A stretch of 64,000 bases of DNA from an uncultured Flavobacteriaceae bacterium (GCA_943788695.1 CALSRG010000001.1:434001-498000), one strand, 5' to 3'. Shown: positions 19,561 to 27,212, counted from the first letter of the stretch. A program made the numbers and translations. The notes: generated by a model not told the origin, from the letters alone.

Positions 19561-19591
19561 TTTGGTGGGACTTAAAAATAATTTATATTTG
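19561..19591 (+). promoter_or_regulatory. Promoter of tRNA-Asn
   Basis: A perfect Bacteroidota promoter: TTTG at 19561-19564, a 19-bp spacer, and TATATTTG at 19584-19591. Transcription would begin near 19598, about 10 bp before the mature tRNA. Confidence 0.75.
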
Positions 19592-19607
19592 CCCACCAAT
19601 TGAAACT

Positions 19608-19681
19608 TCCTCCTTAGCTCAGTTGGTTAGAGCATCTGACTGTTAATCAGAGGGTCCTTGGTTCGAGCCCAAGAGGAGGAG
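19608..19681 (+). tRNA. tRNA-Asn (anticodon GTT)
   Basis: All four arms fold. The acceptor stem TCCTCCT (19608-19614) pairs with AGGAGGA (19674-19680), discriminator G at 19681. The D arm is GCTC...GAGC; the anticodon stem TCTGA/TCAGA closes loop CTGTTAA with anticodon GTT; the T arm CTTGG/CCAAG encloses TTCGAGC. CCA is not encoded. The 3' part from 19623 recurs exactly at 30778-30837, so the gene served as an integration site and its 5' end and promoter remain intact here. Confidence 0.97.
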
Positions 19682-19682
19682 C
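19623..19682 (+). repeat. Left attachment site: tRNA-Asn 3' segment, 60-bp direct repeat
   Basis: This 60-bp stretch (within the tRNA from the D loop to one base past its end) is identical to 30778-30837. Similarity continues with few mismatches through the following terminator. It is the left copy of what looks like attL/attR of an integrated element. The region between the copies is about 11.1 kb. Confidence 0.85.
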
Positions 19683-19695
19683 AACTTATAATGAT

Positions 19696-19730
19696 AAAAC
19701 CGTTATACTGTTATAGTGTAACGGTTTTTT
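19696..19730 (+). terminator. Rho-independent terminator after tRNA-Asn
   Basis: A 10-bp stem (CCGTTATACT with AGTGTAACGG, one G-U pair) extended by A/T pairs, loop of five, followed by a run of T. Very similar hairpins recur at 22294, 30851 and 33994, each after a GGnGGAGC string. Confidence 0.85.
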
Positions 19731-19816
19731 GTTTACATCGATTGAACTAAGGAATGATACATTTAATTGTTTTCCTTTAATTCATACTATATATCATGGG
19801 AGTCATAAATAATATT

Positions 19817-19824
19817 TAATTTTG
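19817..19824 (+). promoter_or_regulatory. Candidate -7 box for the HxlR regulator
   Basis: TAATTTTG matches TAnnTTTG. It overlaps a TTG that could otherwise be mistaken for the gene start at 19822, which supports starting translation later. Confidence 0.45.
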
Positions 19825-19881
19825 CAACATAACAGAAGAAGTTTATGCTACAAAATTTCTTTTACACTATTAGAAATATCT

Positions 19882-20316
19882 ATGAAATTAAGATCAAACT
19901 GCCCTTTAAATATTTTTTTAGATCTCGTTGGAGATAAATGGTCTTTATTGATTATCCGAGACATTTTTATGGGAGCAAATACCTATTCTCAGTTTCTGAG
20001 ATCTCCCGAGAAAATTGCATCAAATTTACTTGTTGATCGACTTAAAAAGCTTCAATCATATGGTATTCTGAATATTATTGCAGACAAACAAGATTCTAAA
20101 ATAAAACACTACTATCTTACTGAGAAGGGCATTGACCTGTACCCTATTTTGGCTGAAATGATGAATTGGACCCAAAAGTATATAAAGGTTGACTTTCATT
20201 CTTTATCTGAGGAAATGCTGAGTGAGTTAAAGCAATTGGAGGCCCCCAAACATTCAGAAAATTATAAGAAAAAATACCGAGTTAAATTGGAAAAATTACT
20301 GACCGAAAATCAATAA
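19882..20316 (+). CDS. HxlR-family winged-helix transcriptional regulator
   Basis: Small DNA-binding protein (144 residues from the chosen ATG). The HxlR pattern is clear: MKLRSNCPLNIFLDLVGDKW with the conserved Cys, WSLLIIRDIFMGANTYSQFL, then the recognition helix region IASNLLVDRLKKLQSYGIL and YYLTEKGIDLYPIL. The frame extends 20 codons upstream but that part overlaps a promoter box and is not family-like. As first gene inside the integrated region it probably controls the small genes that follow (20488-22062); HxlR members often answer to electrophiles or quinones. Confidence 0.9.
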   Translation: MKLRSNCPLNIFLDLVGDKWSLLIIRDIFMGANTYSQFLRSPEKIASNLLVDRLKKLQSYGILNIIADKQDSKIKHYYLTEKGIDLYPILAEMMNWTQKYIKVDFHSLSEEMLSELKQLEAPKHSENYKKKYRVKLEKLLTENQ

Positions 20317-20428
20317 ATAAGCTATTCTAATTCTGGCAGATTCAATTTGACTTTCTAATTTCCACTACTTATTAAATAGAATTTTAATAAATCAATCATG
20401 GCAAGTAGGTATGTTTCTAATAATTATA

Positions 20429-20459
20429 TTGCATATTTAAATAATAAATGTTAATTTTG
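20429..20459 (+). promoter_or_regulatory. Candidate promoter of the DinB-like gene
   Basis: TTG at 20429-20431 (as ATTG, one mismatch to TTTG), a 20-bp spacer, and TAATTTTG at 20452-20459. The ATG follows at 20488. Confidence 0.5.
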
Positions 20460-20487
20460 TATACAACTTCTAACCAATCACTTTCTT

Positions 20488-21006
20488 ATGAATAATTTAC
20501 CCTTTTCAAGTATTGGCCCGTACTCCGATTCTTTTACCTCCACTACCGTATTATCTCGAATGATTGAAGGCATAGGATTTAGATTTTATTGGGCAACCGA
20601 AGGCCTTCGACAAATTGATTTGGATTACAAGCCTTGTGAAGATGGGAGATCCTGCTATGAAAACATTGAACATATATCCATGTTAACCGATGCTATTTCG
20701 GATGCATTCGAAGGAAGAATTTATGATTTCTCAAACCAGAAATCTGGATTTGAAGATTATCGCAAGAATACTTTAAACAATTTGGATGCAATCTTTAAGG
20801 CTCTTCAGGAAAACGCTGATCTCTCAAAAGTGAGTGTGCGATTAAATATGAATGGTGAGGAAGTTGTCACCCCCTTTTGGAATCTTATCAATGGGCCATT
20901 CTCGGATATAATTTATCACACAGGACAGGTAGTTGCCTTTCGTAGAATTACTGGTAATCCTATAAATCCAGGTGTAAATGTCTTCGTAGGACAAGTTATG
21001 TCGTAG
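20488..21006 (+). CDS. DinB-like four-helix protein
   Basis: A 172-residue protein with a DinB/YfiT-like helical pattern: a short helix with WATEGLRQIDLDYKP near the start and FWNLINGPFSDIIYHTGQVVAFRRITGNP near the end, where the conserved His of the putative metal site sits (YHTGQ). DinB-fold proteins include bacillithiol and mycothiol S-transferases, so a thiol-linked detoxification role is possible but unproven. It leads a run of small genes behind the HxlR regulator; the next gene starts 47 bp later. Confidence 0.7.
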   Translation: MNNLPFSSIGPYSDSFTSTTVLSRMIEGIGFRFYWATEGLRQIDLDYKPCEDGRSCYENIEHISMLTDAISDAFEGRIYDFSNQKSGFEDYRKNTLNNLDAIFKALQENADLSKVSVRLNMNGEEVVTPFWNLINGPFSDIIYHTGQVVAFRRITGNPINPGVNVFVGQVMS

Positions 21007-21053
21007 GCTATCTAATTGACATTTTAATAATTACTAACTAAAAAATTAAAACT

Positions 21054-21437
21054 ATGAGTATTAAAAGAGGAAACATCGGTTTTCATGTATCATTTGTAGT
21101 GCCAAACGATGCCACAGAAAGAATGGATCAGTTTATATCAACACATGAACAGTTTATGCGGGAGACTCATCACCTGTCTGGTGATCAAGAACCAATTATA
21201 TTATCTTATTCTGTATTTAAATCCCCAGAATTCAACAATCCTTTCGATCCCAATAGTGGTGAAACAGGAAACACTCTTTATGGTTTAACTGAAATATACA
21301 GTGGGCCTGAAGGTGTACAAGCGCATATGACTTTAGGTCAGCAACGTGAAGCAATGTTTGCTGAGCTAGTGGATTTAACAAACACTTACTGTGTTGCCGG
21401 ACTTTTAGGGGCGCCAGTTATTGCAGCAATGGAATAA
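21054..21437 (+). CDS. Small protein, possible dimeric alpha/beta barrel
   Basis: A 127-residue protein that I do not recognise with certainty. The length, the beta-alpha-beta pattern (GNIGFHVSFVVP, a long helix from ATERMDQFISTHEQFM, ILSYSVFKSPEF, GLTEIYSGPEGVQAHMT) and neighbours point to a ferredoxin-like dimeric alpha/beta barrel, the fold of antibiotic-biosynthesis monooxygenases and EthD. No catalytic residues can be assigned. Same strand and tight spacing with flanking genes (10 bp to the next). Confidence 0.55.
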   Translation: MSIKRGNIGFHVSFVVPNDATERMDQFISTHEQFMRETHHLSGDQEPIILSYSVFKSPEFNNPFDPNSGETGNTLYGLTEIYSGPEGVQAHMTLGQQREAMFAELVDLTNTYCVAGLLGAPVIAAME

Positions 21438-21447
21438 TTAAATAGAA

Positions 21448-21711
21448 ATGAACTTAGTAATAAAAGGAAAATGTACTTCAAGTTATGCTGCAGTGCATAA
21501 AGACTTTATGAAGCTCTCAGAAACAAGAGCTCAATGTTGTGATGAATCGAAAACTATAATTAGTAAAATAGATGAACATAATTTCATTGTTCTCATGTTT
21601 GATGTGGAAATGAGTAAGTTGAAAGAATTATTATCTACTCCTGAAAGAGATGAAGTAATAAAACTTAATGGAATCTCAAATGAAATGTTTCAATTTTCAC
21701 CTTTAAGTTAG
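21448..21711 (+). CDS. Hypothetical protein of the HxlR-linked cluster
   Basis: An 87-residue protein with no family recognised. The pattern of a strand, a helix (AVHKDFMKLSETRAQCC), two strands with NFIVLMFDV, and a helix (MSKLKELLSTPE) could again be a small alpha/beta-barrel monomer. Two adjacent Cys (QCC) stand out. It starts 10 bp after the previous stop and is followed by the EthD-like gene, so it is most likely part of the same transcript. Confidence 0.6.
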   Translation: MNLVIKGKCTSSYAAVHKDFMKLSETRAQCCDESKTIISKIDEHNFIVLMFDVEMSKLKELLSTPERDEVIKLNGISNEMFQFSPLS

Positions 21712-21753
21712 CTTCTAAAGAATTCAGATGAAACCTTAAAAATCCCTTTAATT

Positions 21754-22062
21754 ATGAAACTAACTGTACTTTATCCTCAGCCACTAAATCAAGAAAAATT
21801 TGAATCAGATTATAATGATCATTTGAAATTACTCCATGACAAAACAGGGATCCCAAGTAGTGAAAAGCCGTATAGCGTTACTAGATTTTTACATGGTCCT
21901 GAAGGCAAACCACCGTTCCATCTAATGTTCATTATGCCATTTGAATCGCAGGAACAACTTGAAAGAATAATGTCTTCCAATGGCATGCAAGAAGTAGCCG
22001 CAGATGCAACTAGAATTTCAACCGGAGGTGCACCCACAATTTTGATAGGACAAACTATTTAA
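21754..22062 (+). CDS. EthD-family protein
   Basis: A 102-residue dimeric alpha/beta-barrel protein. MKLTVLYPQPLNQEKFESDY then a helix, RFLHGPEGKPPFHLMFIMPF and a C-terminal SSNGMQEVAADATRIS...PTILIGQTI follow the EthD pattern. EthD proteins take part in oxidative degradation of ethers and related compounds and often occur singly as small accessory proteins. It is the last gene of the HxlR-linked cluster. Specific substrate unknown. Confidence 0.8.
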   Translation: MKLTVLYPQPLNQEKFESDYNDHLKLLHDKTGIPSSEKPYSVTRFLHGPEGKPPFHLMFIMPFESQEQLERIMSSNGMQEVAADATRISTGGAPTILIGQTI

Positions 22063-22251
22063 TTCACTGCAGGTTTAACGCCATACACATCCAACTTAAA
22101 CTTTGGTGGATTGCGGTAGCAGTTGGTGGACTTCAATTTATAAGTTCAATGACAAAATTCTGCCCGGTTTATTTCATTCTTAATAAGCTAATGCCAAATA
22201 CTGACCCTATTCAAAATCGTAATTAAAACTTAAGTCACAAATAGATTTACT

Positions 22252-22328
22252 TGTGCTGCAACTTTTACTAATAGGGGGAGCAAGTAAAATGATAAAACCG
22301 TTAGACTTTTTTAGTGTAACGGTTTTTT
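22252..22328 (+). repeat. Terminator-associated repeat, copy B
   Basis: TGTGCTGCAAC followed by AATAGGGGGAGCAA and a strong hairpin with T-run (22294-22328). The same arrangement occurs at 33951 (copy E) and partly at 22696 (copy C), while tRNA-Asn and its 30.8 kb fragment end in GGAGGAGC before the same hairpin. The stretch 22063-22393 otherwise shows no gene. Confidence 0.7.
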
Positions 22329-22393
22329 GTTTAAACAACATAATTAGAATTAGTACTGCCCATTCTTTCGGATTAATATTGTATTTTGCAAGC

Positions 22394-22582
22394 ATGAGCA
22401 AGTTGAAATCCAAAGACCTACCTACTTCTTTAACATTATTGGGAATATTAATAATAGCATTCTCCGATAAAATTGAAGAATTAACTTCTATCCCCTTTCT
22501 AATTATAACCGCTATTGCTTTTATTTTGCTCTTTATTCCGCTTTATATCTGGATTAGTAATTGGTTAAAAAGTAGAAAGTAA
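22394..22582 (+). CDS. Small two-helix membrane protein, uncertain
   Basis: From ATG 22394 the frame encodes 62 residues: a polar start (MSKLKSKDLPTS), hydrophobic segments TLLGILIIAF and IPFLIITAIAFILLFIPLYIW, then a basic end (LKSRK). The same frame is open back to 22253, but that part crosses the terminator repeat and is probably not translated. The protein may be a truncated remnant of a longer membrane protein. No family recognised. Confidence 0.4.
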   Translation: MSKLKSKDLPTSLTLLGILIIAFSDKIEELTSIPFLIITAIAFILLFIPLYIWISNWLKSRK

Positions 22583-22736
22583 AATCTTTTTGAGTGGTGA
22601 TTTTAAAGAATCTCTCTAATTCAGGTTATATAGAATGTTCTATAACCTACAATCGCAGTTTTATGAGGTTAAGCAAATACGCAGAATAGCCTATTATGCT
22701 GCATCTTTGAATAATAGGGGGAGCAAAGAATAACAC

Positions 22737-22760
22737 AAGGTTTACAGTGATGTAAGCCTT
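22737..22760 (+). terminator. Hairpin terminator in repeat copy C
   Basis: AAGGTTTACA pairs with TGTAAGCCTT around loop GTGA, followed by T7. It comes after AATAGGGGGAGCAA (22711-22724), like copies B and E but with a different stem sequence. Confidence 0.7.
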
Positions 22761-22796
22761 TTTTTGTGCTCTAAACCTGTCTCGAAAAGCTACTAA

Positions 22797-22935
22797 AACC
22801 ATCCTACTTAATTTCTAAATATCTCAAAGAACATCATAAAATTACTAAAAACTGACAGACAATTGACAGACATTTCTGTTCTTTTCGCTTTTAGTAGTTT
22901 TCTCAACGCGCTTTGTTCCAAAGCTTCTGAGCTAA
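22797..22935 (-). pseudogene. Remnant of a tyrosine recombinase start region
   Basis: On the minus strand the double MSV start (ATGTCTGTC repeated, first at 22873) and the upstream TTTGTTCCAAAGCT-like stretch match the start regions at 37246 and 38549, where they precede recombinase remnants. After about 20 codons the frame is lost. No other gene is seen in 22583-22948. Confidence 0.5.
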
Positions 22936-22948
22936 AGGAGAACTATAA

Positions 22949-24256
22949 TTAACTATTATCTACCCATCGCACTACTGATACTTTATCTGTTTTAAAAAGT
23001 CTGTCAATATTAAGCTCATTGGGAATAACGTCTTTGTATAGTTGTCTGACCCTTTCTATAAGCCTTTCTTGAACAACTTGGGTTTTAAGCTCTGTTGTTA
23101 GAATACAATCGTGAATAAGTAGCGAAAACATATCTTCAGGTAGATTTTTATACACCTCAACAAATATTGTAGCCTCAGCTGATTGACCTCTATGGCTTAC
23201 TTTCTTGTAACCTTCTTTGAACTTTATGTTGTCTATCCACCTCATTAGTTCAGGCAGGAGTTTTTTTAATTCCTTGTATAGTTTTGTTGGTTTGTATTCT
23301 CCATTCAAAGTTGTTAGAATTTCTTTTTTCATTTTACCATATTCCATATCCTTTAGAACTTCAGAATTGTCTACCAGATATTTATAAACGGCGCCATTAG
23401 CTACTAATTTAAGACACTTAGTGGCCTCGTCGCTCATTTTGTCTAAAGACCTAATCCACTCTAGAATAAGAAGAGAAGGCTGAGCGGACGCCATATCAAC
23501 TTCATAGATTAACTCATTGCTTTTTGTAACGCATATCTTTCGGATTAGTCTGGGCATAGAAGCTCCAATGTGATAGACTCTTCCTAATTGGTTTATTTTT
23601 GGTTGAAAGAAGATTGGCAGCTGATATAGCTCGTTGAGGTCGCTAGCGTTGTTTAAAGAGCGGAATGCCTTGAAATAGGCGTCATATTTATTTAGTCTTT
23701 GTTGCACGTGGTCTTCTCTCCACACTAACATTCCGTGTTTTAAAGGGGATTGCTTTAACGGGAATTCCCACAAGTAGATGCCAGGATTGTTTGTCAACTG
23801 TATCTTTAAAGTATTGAGGTTTATCTTGTGTAGCACAGGGTTGCTCTCAGATTCTTTGGCCAGATTTGCATTAGACTCTCTTAATTTATTTCTGAATACT
23901 TTATTACTTACCTCAACTATACTGTAGTCCCCTTCATCAAGATTCTTTTTTAGAGCATAGGATTTTGTAAACTTGCCACTTGAATACTTCTTGTTCATAT
24001 AGACGACTTCAATATCCACCAATGCTTCTACTACAGCATTGTATTTGTTGCCCATAGTTTCTTTAAGCACTTTAGAGGCGATGTTTACAAGCTCACCCAG
24101 CCCTTTTTCGCTCTTAATCTGACTCTTAATTATATGAGAAATAAACCAGTTACACTTATCAATAAAAAGTTGCTTATTCCGCTTAGTGGAAATACTTGAA
24201 TAGTTATGATGCTTTTGTAGCAAAGACTCTAAATGAATGACAGTATATAACCTCAT
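22949..24256 (-). CDS. Putative family-A-like polymerase (TV-Pol type) of a mobile element
   Basis: A 435-residue protein. A polymerase-like C-terminal half is suggested by GRVYHIGASMPRLIR (225-239), motif A-like YEVDMASAQPSLLIL with Asp254, motif B-like KMKKEILTTLNGEY (308-321), and motif C-like LLIHDCILTTE with His382-Asp383, preceded by the helix SHRGQSAEATIFVEVY. This order and spacing match family-A DNA polymerases and T7-like RNA polymerases, most closely the TV-Pol family of transposons and viruses. It lies in an integrated element with iteron-like repeats just upstream, so it may replicate that element. Family assignment is by eye. Confidence 0.6.
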   Translation of the reverse strand: MRLYTVIHLESLLQKHHNYSSISTKRNKQLFIDKCNWFISHIIKSQIKSEKGLGELVNIASKVLKETMGNKYNAVVEALVDIEVVYMNKKYSSGKFTKSYALKKNLDEGDYSIVEVSNKVFRNKLRESNANLAKESESNPVLHKINLNTLKIQLTNNPGIYLWEFPLKQSPLKHGMLVWREDHVQQRLNKYDAYFKAFRSLNNASDLNELYQLPIFFQPKINQLGRVYHIGASMPRLIRKICVTKSNELIYEVDMASAQPSLLILEWIRSLDKMSDEATKCLKLVANGAVYKYLVDNSEVLKDMEYGKMKKEILTTLNGEYKPTKLYKELKKLLPELMRWIDNIKFKEGYKKVSHRGQSAEATIFVEVYKNLPEDMFSLLIHDCILTTELKTQVVQERLIERVRQLYKDVIPNELNIDRLFKTDKVSVVRWVDNS

Positions 24257-24286
24257 TGTTGGAGTATAAGTGTCTAAAGTTAGTCA

Positions 24287-24336
24287 AAGTGGACTGCATA
24301 TGAGGGAACATTGCAAGTGGACTACATATGAGAGAA
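24287..24336. repeat. Two iteron-like direct repeats
   Basis: Two 22-bp units (24287-24308 and 24315-24336) share GTGGACTrCATATGAG with two differences in total and lie 28 bp apart. CATATG recurs at about 24400. They lie in the 303-bp gene-free stretch upstream of the polymerase-like gene and divergent from the small gene at 24560, the usual place of an origin or autoregulatory site. Confidence 0.55.
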
Positions 24337-24559
24337 AAGAAACAGGAGGGGTATTGGTGGTGCTATTTGTGTTAATGTTGTATTAGGTTGTACAAATGCA
24401 TCACATATGCCTACTATAATAGTATTAGTTCTATAACAATTACAATGATTATAATATTGTTGCAGTGTTGCAAGCATAAGTTGTTTAATGGGTTCTTAAT
24501 TTACCAAAAGCAGTTGCTGGTTGCTATATATTATCAAGTTAACATAACATAATATAACA

Positions 24560-24820
24560 ATGCCATTTACAAGCGATACAGGACGATTAGCGGGACAAAA
24601 GTCCAAACGAGGACAAGGACTAGCAGGCAAGGAGTTACGAGCGAAATTAAGCCTTATAACAAGCGATTTAATAGATGAAATAAACATACAAGATTTAACT
24701 ACAGCAGAAAGAATTGCATTGCTGAGGGTTTTAGCAGCTTATACTATACCAAAACCACGCTTAGAATCAATAGAGCAAGAGACGCAGCAAATATATTTTC
24801 AAGTTGAAATAATCGAATAA
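24560..24820 (+). CDS. Small hypothetical protein of the mobile element
   Basis: An 86-residue protein, basic at the N-terminus (GRLAGQKSKRGQGLAGKELRAKL) and acidic at the end. It is divergent from the polymerase-like gene across the iteron-like repeats. The start resembles small DNA-binding or packaging proteins of phages, but I cannot name a family. A helix-rich middle (ITSDLIDEINIQDLTTAERIALLRVLAAY) suggests a compact helical domain. Confidence 0.6.
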   Translation: MPFTSDTGRLAGQKSKRGQGLAGKELRAKLSLITSDLIDEINIQDLTTAERIALLRVLAAYTIPKPRLESIEQETQQIYFQVEIIE

Positions 24821-24909
24821 AGCTTTTTAGTATTCAATAGGTTGATTTTATGCGATAATTGGGGATATTAGCTTAGTTTCGTTAAGTGTAATTAATAAAC
24901 TCCTTCAAA

Positions 24910-25626
24910 ATGAAAAAACTACTCTTACTCTCAGCTTTATTCATCTTCGCTTGTAGTAGTGATGATAATGATATTATTAACGCTTTTGATAACACTCAAA
25001 TTTTTGATATTGATGGGAATTTATATCCTCTTCAGTTAATTGCTGATGAAGTATGGTCAACACAAAATCTGAGGACAAAAACATATAGAGATGGAAGCCC
25101 CATACCATATGTAGAAGATCCAGTTGAATGGGAAAATTTAACAACAGGTGCTTGGAGATATGTGAATAATGATCCTACTACTGAAGAGAAATATGGTTTA
25201 TTATATAACTTTTATGCAGTTAATAACCCAAAAGGTCTATCTCCAGAAGGAACTCGTATTCCTTCCTACAGTGATTTCCTTCATTTAACTTCGTTTTTCG
25301 GTGCTCCATTAGCTGGTGCTACAGATGAGGAAATATTTTTAGGGTTTTTGGCTGATGATTCAGAAAATCCCTGGGAAATAAATGGTAATACAATAATTGG
25401 CACTAATGTAACAGGATTTAATTTATATCCCGCAGGCTTACAAAGGGCAAATACCTCAAATAATTTATTTGGATTTAGCGCGGTTATATGGTCATCAGAT
25501 GCTTTTACAAGTGATTCTCAAAATCCTTTCGTTGCTCGTTGGAGTTTTACCGGTACAACTTATATGGTAGGCACATTTGCTACTCAAAACTATTTTGGTT
25601 GCTCTGTTAGACTTATCAAAAACTAA
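24910..25626 (+). CDS. FISUMP-domain lipoprotein
   Basis: Surface-type lipoprotein of 238 residues. The signal peptide ends in lipobox IFAC (Cys15). The mature part follows the Fibrobacter succinogenes major paralogous domain: DEVWSTQNLRTKTYRDGSPI, TTGAWRYVNNDP, YGLLYNFYAVNN, GTRIPSYSDFLHL, FNLYPAGLQR and CSVRLIKN. Function of the domain is unknown but it is common in Bacteroidota surface proteins. The first 57 bp are identical to those of the lipoprotein gene at 28072, pointing to exchange of the signal-peptide end. The next gene begins at the base after its stop. Confidence 0.85.
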   Translation: MKKLLLLSALFIFACSSDDNDIINAFDNTQIFDIDGNLYPLQLIADEVWSTQNLRTKTYRDGSPIPYVEDPVEWENLTTGAWRYVNNDPTTEEKYGLLYNFYAVNNPKGLSPEGTRIPSYSDFLHLTSFFGAPLAGATDEEIFLGFLADDSENPWEINGNTIIGTNVTGFNLYPAGLQRANTSNNLFGFSAVIWSSDAFTSDSQNPFVARWSFTGTTYMVGTFATQNYFGCSVRLIKN

Positions 25627-26028
25627 ATGAAAAAATTACTCTTACTCTCAGCTTTATTCATCTTCGCTTGTAGTAGTGATGATAGTTCTGAAGACAGTCC
25701 ATTACCAACATACACTATAGAAGGTAAATGGCTTATAGAAGGGACTGTTCCAGCTGGAAACACAATGTATCTCTATGAAGAAGGGGTGCGTTATACTTAC
25801 TATTGTGTAGAAGGTGATTGTAATGCATTATATAACTCATATGAAGCTAATGATGGAAATCATATACCAACAACCAATCCTTACACATTTGAAAATAATG
25901 TTCTGACTGTTGATTTACATTTTGGTCATGAATTAGTAACCCCTGTTGCTTTTGAATGTGATGGAGGTGAAGCATATTTTGAAACGCCTGAATATAGTTT
26001 ATTTAGATTAAATTCTGACTGTAACTAA
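25627..26028 (+). CDS. Repeated 133-residue lipoprotein, copy 1
   Basis: Secreted lipoprotein with lipobox IFAC (Cys15), an acidic linker (SSDDSSEDSPLP) and a beta-rich domain starting TYTIEGKWLIEG that resembles the small lipocalin-like domains common in Bacteroidota. Four Cys in the mature part (YYCVEGDC, FECDGG, SDCN) could form two disulfides. The protein is identical to copy 2 (28072) and differs from copies 3 and 4 at two positions (E/D in YEEGVR, H/S in FGHEL). Its stop overlaps the decayed recombinase end at 26025. An orphan immunity or surface role is possible. Confidence 0.85.
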   Translation: MKKLLLLSALFIFACSSDDSSEDSPLPTYTIEGKWLIEGTVPAGNTMYLYEEGVRYTYYCVEGDCNALYNSYEANDGNHIPTTNPYTFENNVLTVDLHFGHELVTPVAFECDGGEAYFETPEYSLFRLNSDCN

Positions 26029-26174
26029 ACCATAGGCATATCCTCCTCTTTCAATTCAGCTATTTCTAAACCTCTTAAGTAGGTTAGAGATACATTTATT
26101 GATGAATGCCCCATAGCTTTCTGTAGCTTGGTTATTGAACCTGTACGCTTGAATATTTCTATAGCTCCAGAGTG
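26025..26174 (-). pseudogene. Tyrosine recombinase 3' remnant R1
   Basis: Minus strand encodes the last 49 codons of a tyrosine recombinase, starting at HSGAIEIFKRTGS and including MGHSSINVSLTYL with the catalytic His and Tyr, and ending EEDMPMV-stop. The 5' boundary is abrupt at 26174/26175. The stop codon overlaps the lipoprotein stop. Confidence 0.85.
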
Positions 26175-26231
26175 TTTTTTAATTTTTTATAGTTATTTTG
26201 GCAATATAAAAATCTAACTAACTAGAACATT

Positions 26232-26762
26232 ATGAATACAAATTTATCATTAGGAGGAATTATCACTCAAGGAATTAAGCTTGGAATTCTTAACATCATT
26301 AGTATTTTTATTGCAACTATATTATGGGCTTTAACAATTTGGATACCATATTTAAATGTGGGAACTACAATTGGTTTATTGTCAATGCCAATTGGTATTA
26401 GTAAAGGGAATATTATGTCGCCAACAGAAATTTTTAACCCTAAGTACAGGCAGTATATGGGAGAATATTTTATTTTAATTGGATTAAAAGCACAAGGACT
26501 AATACCTGCTATGTTATTTGTAGTTGTGCCATATATTATTTTAAACTTAGCCTGGTCACAATCAACTTATTTATTACTTGATAAAGGGTTAAATCCGGCA
26601 GAGGCTTTAACGTTAAGCAACAAAATTACTTATGGTCACAAAGGAAAAATTTTCTTTGGAAAGCTAATTTTAACAATTTTATCTTTTGGTTTATTATACC
26701 CTTTTTTTATGATGGGAGCTAATGCTTTTATCTACAAATCGCTTTCGAGTGAAATAGAATAA
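26232..26762 (+). CDS. Polytopic membrane protein, copy 1
   Basis: A 176-residue protein with four hydrophobic segments (about 15-35, 40-60, 85-112, 145-170). Between the last two is an amphipathic stretch AEALTLSNKITYGHKGKIFFGKL, which resembles the loop of DUF975-like membrane proteins, but the family is not certain. Identical to the protein at 28678. A hairpin terminator follows at 26777. Confidence 0.7.
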   Translation: MNTNLSLGGIITQGIKLGILNIISIFIATILWALTIWIPYLNVGTTIGLLSMPIGISKGNIMSPTEIFNPKYRQYMGEYFILIGLKAQGLIPAMLFVVVPYIILNLAWSQSTYLLLDKGLNPAEALTLSNKITYGHKGKIFFGKLILTILSFGLLYPFFMMGANAFIYKSLSSEIE

Positions 26763-26776
26763 CCATCTCACCAGAA

Positions 26777-26795
26777 CCCTTGCATTTAGCAGGGG
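26777..26795 (+). terminator. Hairpin after the 176-residue membrane protein gene
   Basis: CCCTTGC pairs with GCAGGGG (one G-U pair) around ATTTA, followed by a T-rich stretch. Repeated at 29223-29241. Confidence 0.6.
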
Positions 26796-26805
26796 ATTTT
26801 ATGTT

Positions 26806-26867
26806 TGGCATATCCTCCTCTTTCAGTTCAGTTATTTCTAAGCCTCGTAAATAGGTTCAGTTTACAT
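26806..26867 (-). pseudogene. Tyrosine recombinase 3' remnant R2
   Basis: Minus strand retains a decayed version of the recombinase tail (LTYLRGLEIAELKEED region). It ends at TTTACATTTC, directly before the promoter-like TATATTTG of the next gene. Repeated at 29252-29313. Confidence 0.6.
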
Positions 26868-26909
26868 TTCTTATATTTGAAATATAAACCAATTTAAAAT
26901 ATTCTTACG

Positions 26910-27185
26910 CTGAAAAAATCAATAACAAATAAAAACTTGATAGTTGCAAATTTTGCAATTGTATCTTACTTTATATTGATTTGGCTGATTAACTTTTACA
27001 AAATAGATTTTGTATTAATTGGAGTTTTTAGAGAGCTGTTGACAATACCATTTCTTATAGCACAAATTGTGTTTTTAGTCATCGGAATAAAATTTATAAT
27101 AAAAAATCAAATAGACACATTGACCATAATTAGTGTTTTATCATTAGCTATTTGTATGATTATTACAATCGGAAGTTTTTTTTAA
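26910..27185 (+). CDS. Small membrane protein with CTG in place of the start, copy 1
   Basis: Two or three hydrophobic segments in about 91 residues. The natural N-terminus looks like (M)KKSITNKNLIVANFAIVSYF, but the codon at the Met position (26910) is CTG; the first accepted start is TTG at 26937, giving 82 residues. A TATATTTG box at 26872-26879 lies at a suitable distance for the 26910 start. The same CTG is in copy 2. Either a CTG start is used or the gene has lost its start codon. No family recognised. Confidence 0.5.
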   Translation: MKKSITNKNLIVANFAIVSYFILIWLINFYKIDFVLIGVFRELLTIPFLIAQIVFLVIGIKFIIKNQIDTLTIISVLSLAICMIITIGSFF

Positions 27186-27212
27186 ATTAGGAATTATGAA
27201 ATAGCCTACTTA

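Noticed and set aside
19822..19881. Longer start for the HxlR gene
   Set aside because: The TTG lies inside a TAATTTTG promoter box and the added 20 residues do not resemble the family.
22253..22393. Upstream part of the 109-codon ORF
   Set aside because: It runs through a terminator hairpin and repeat; only the part from ATG 22394 might be a gene.
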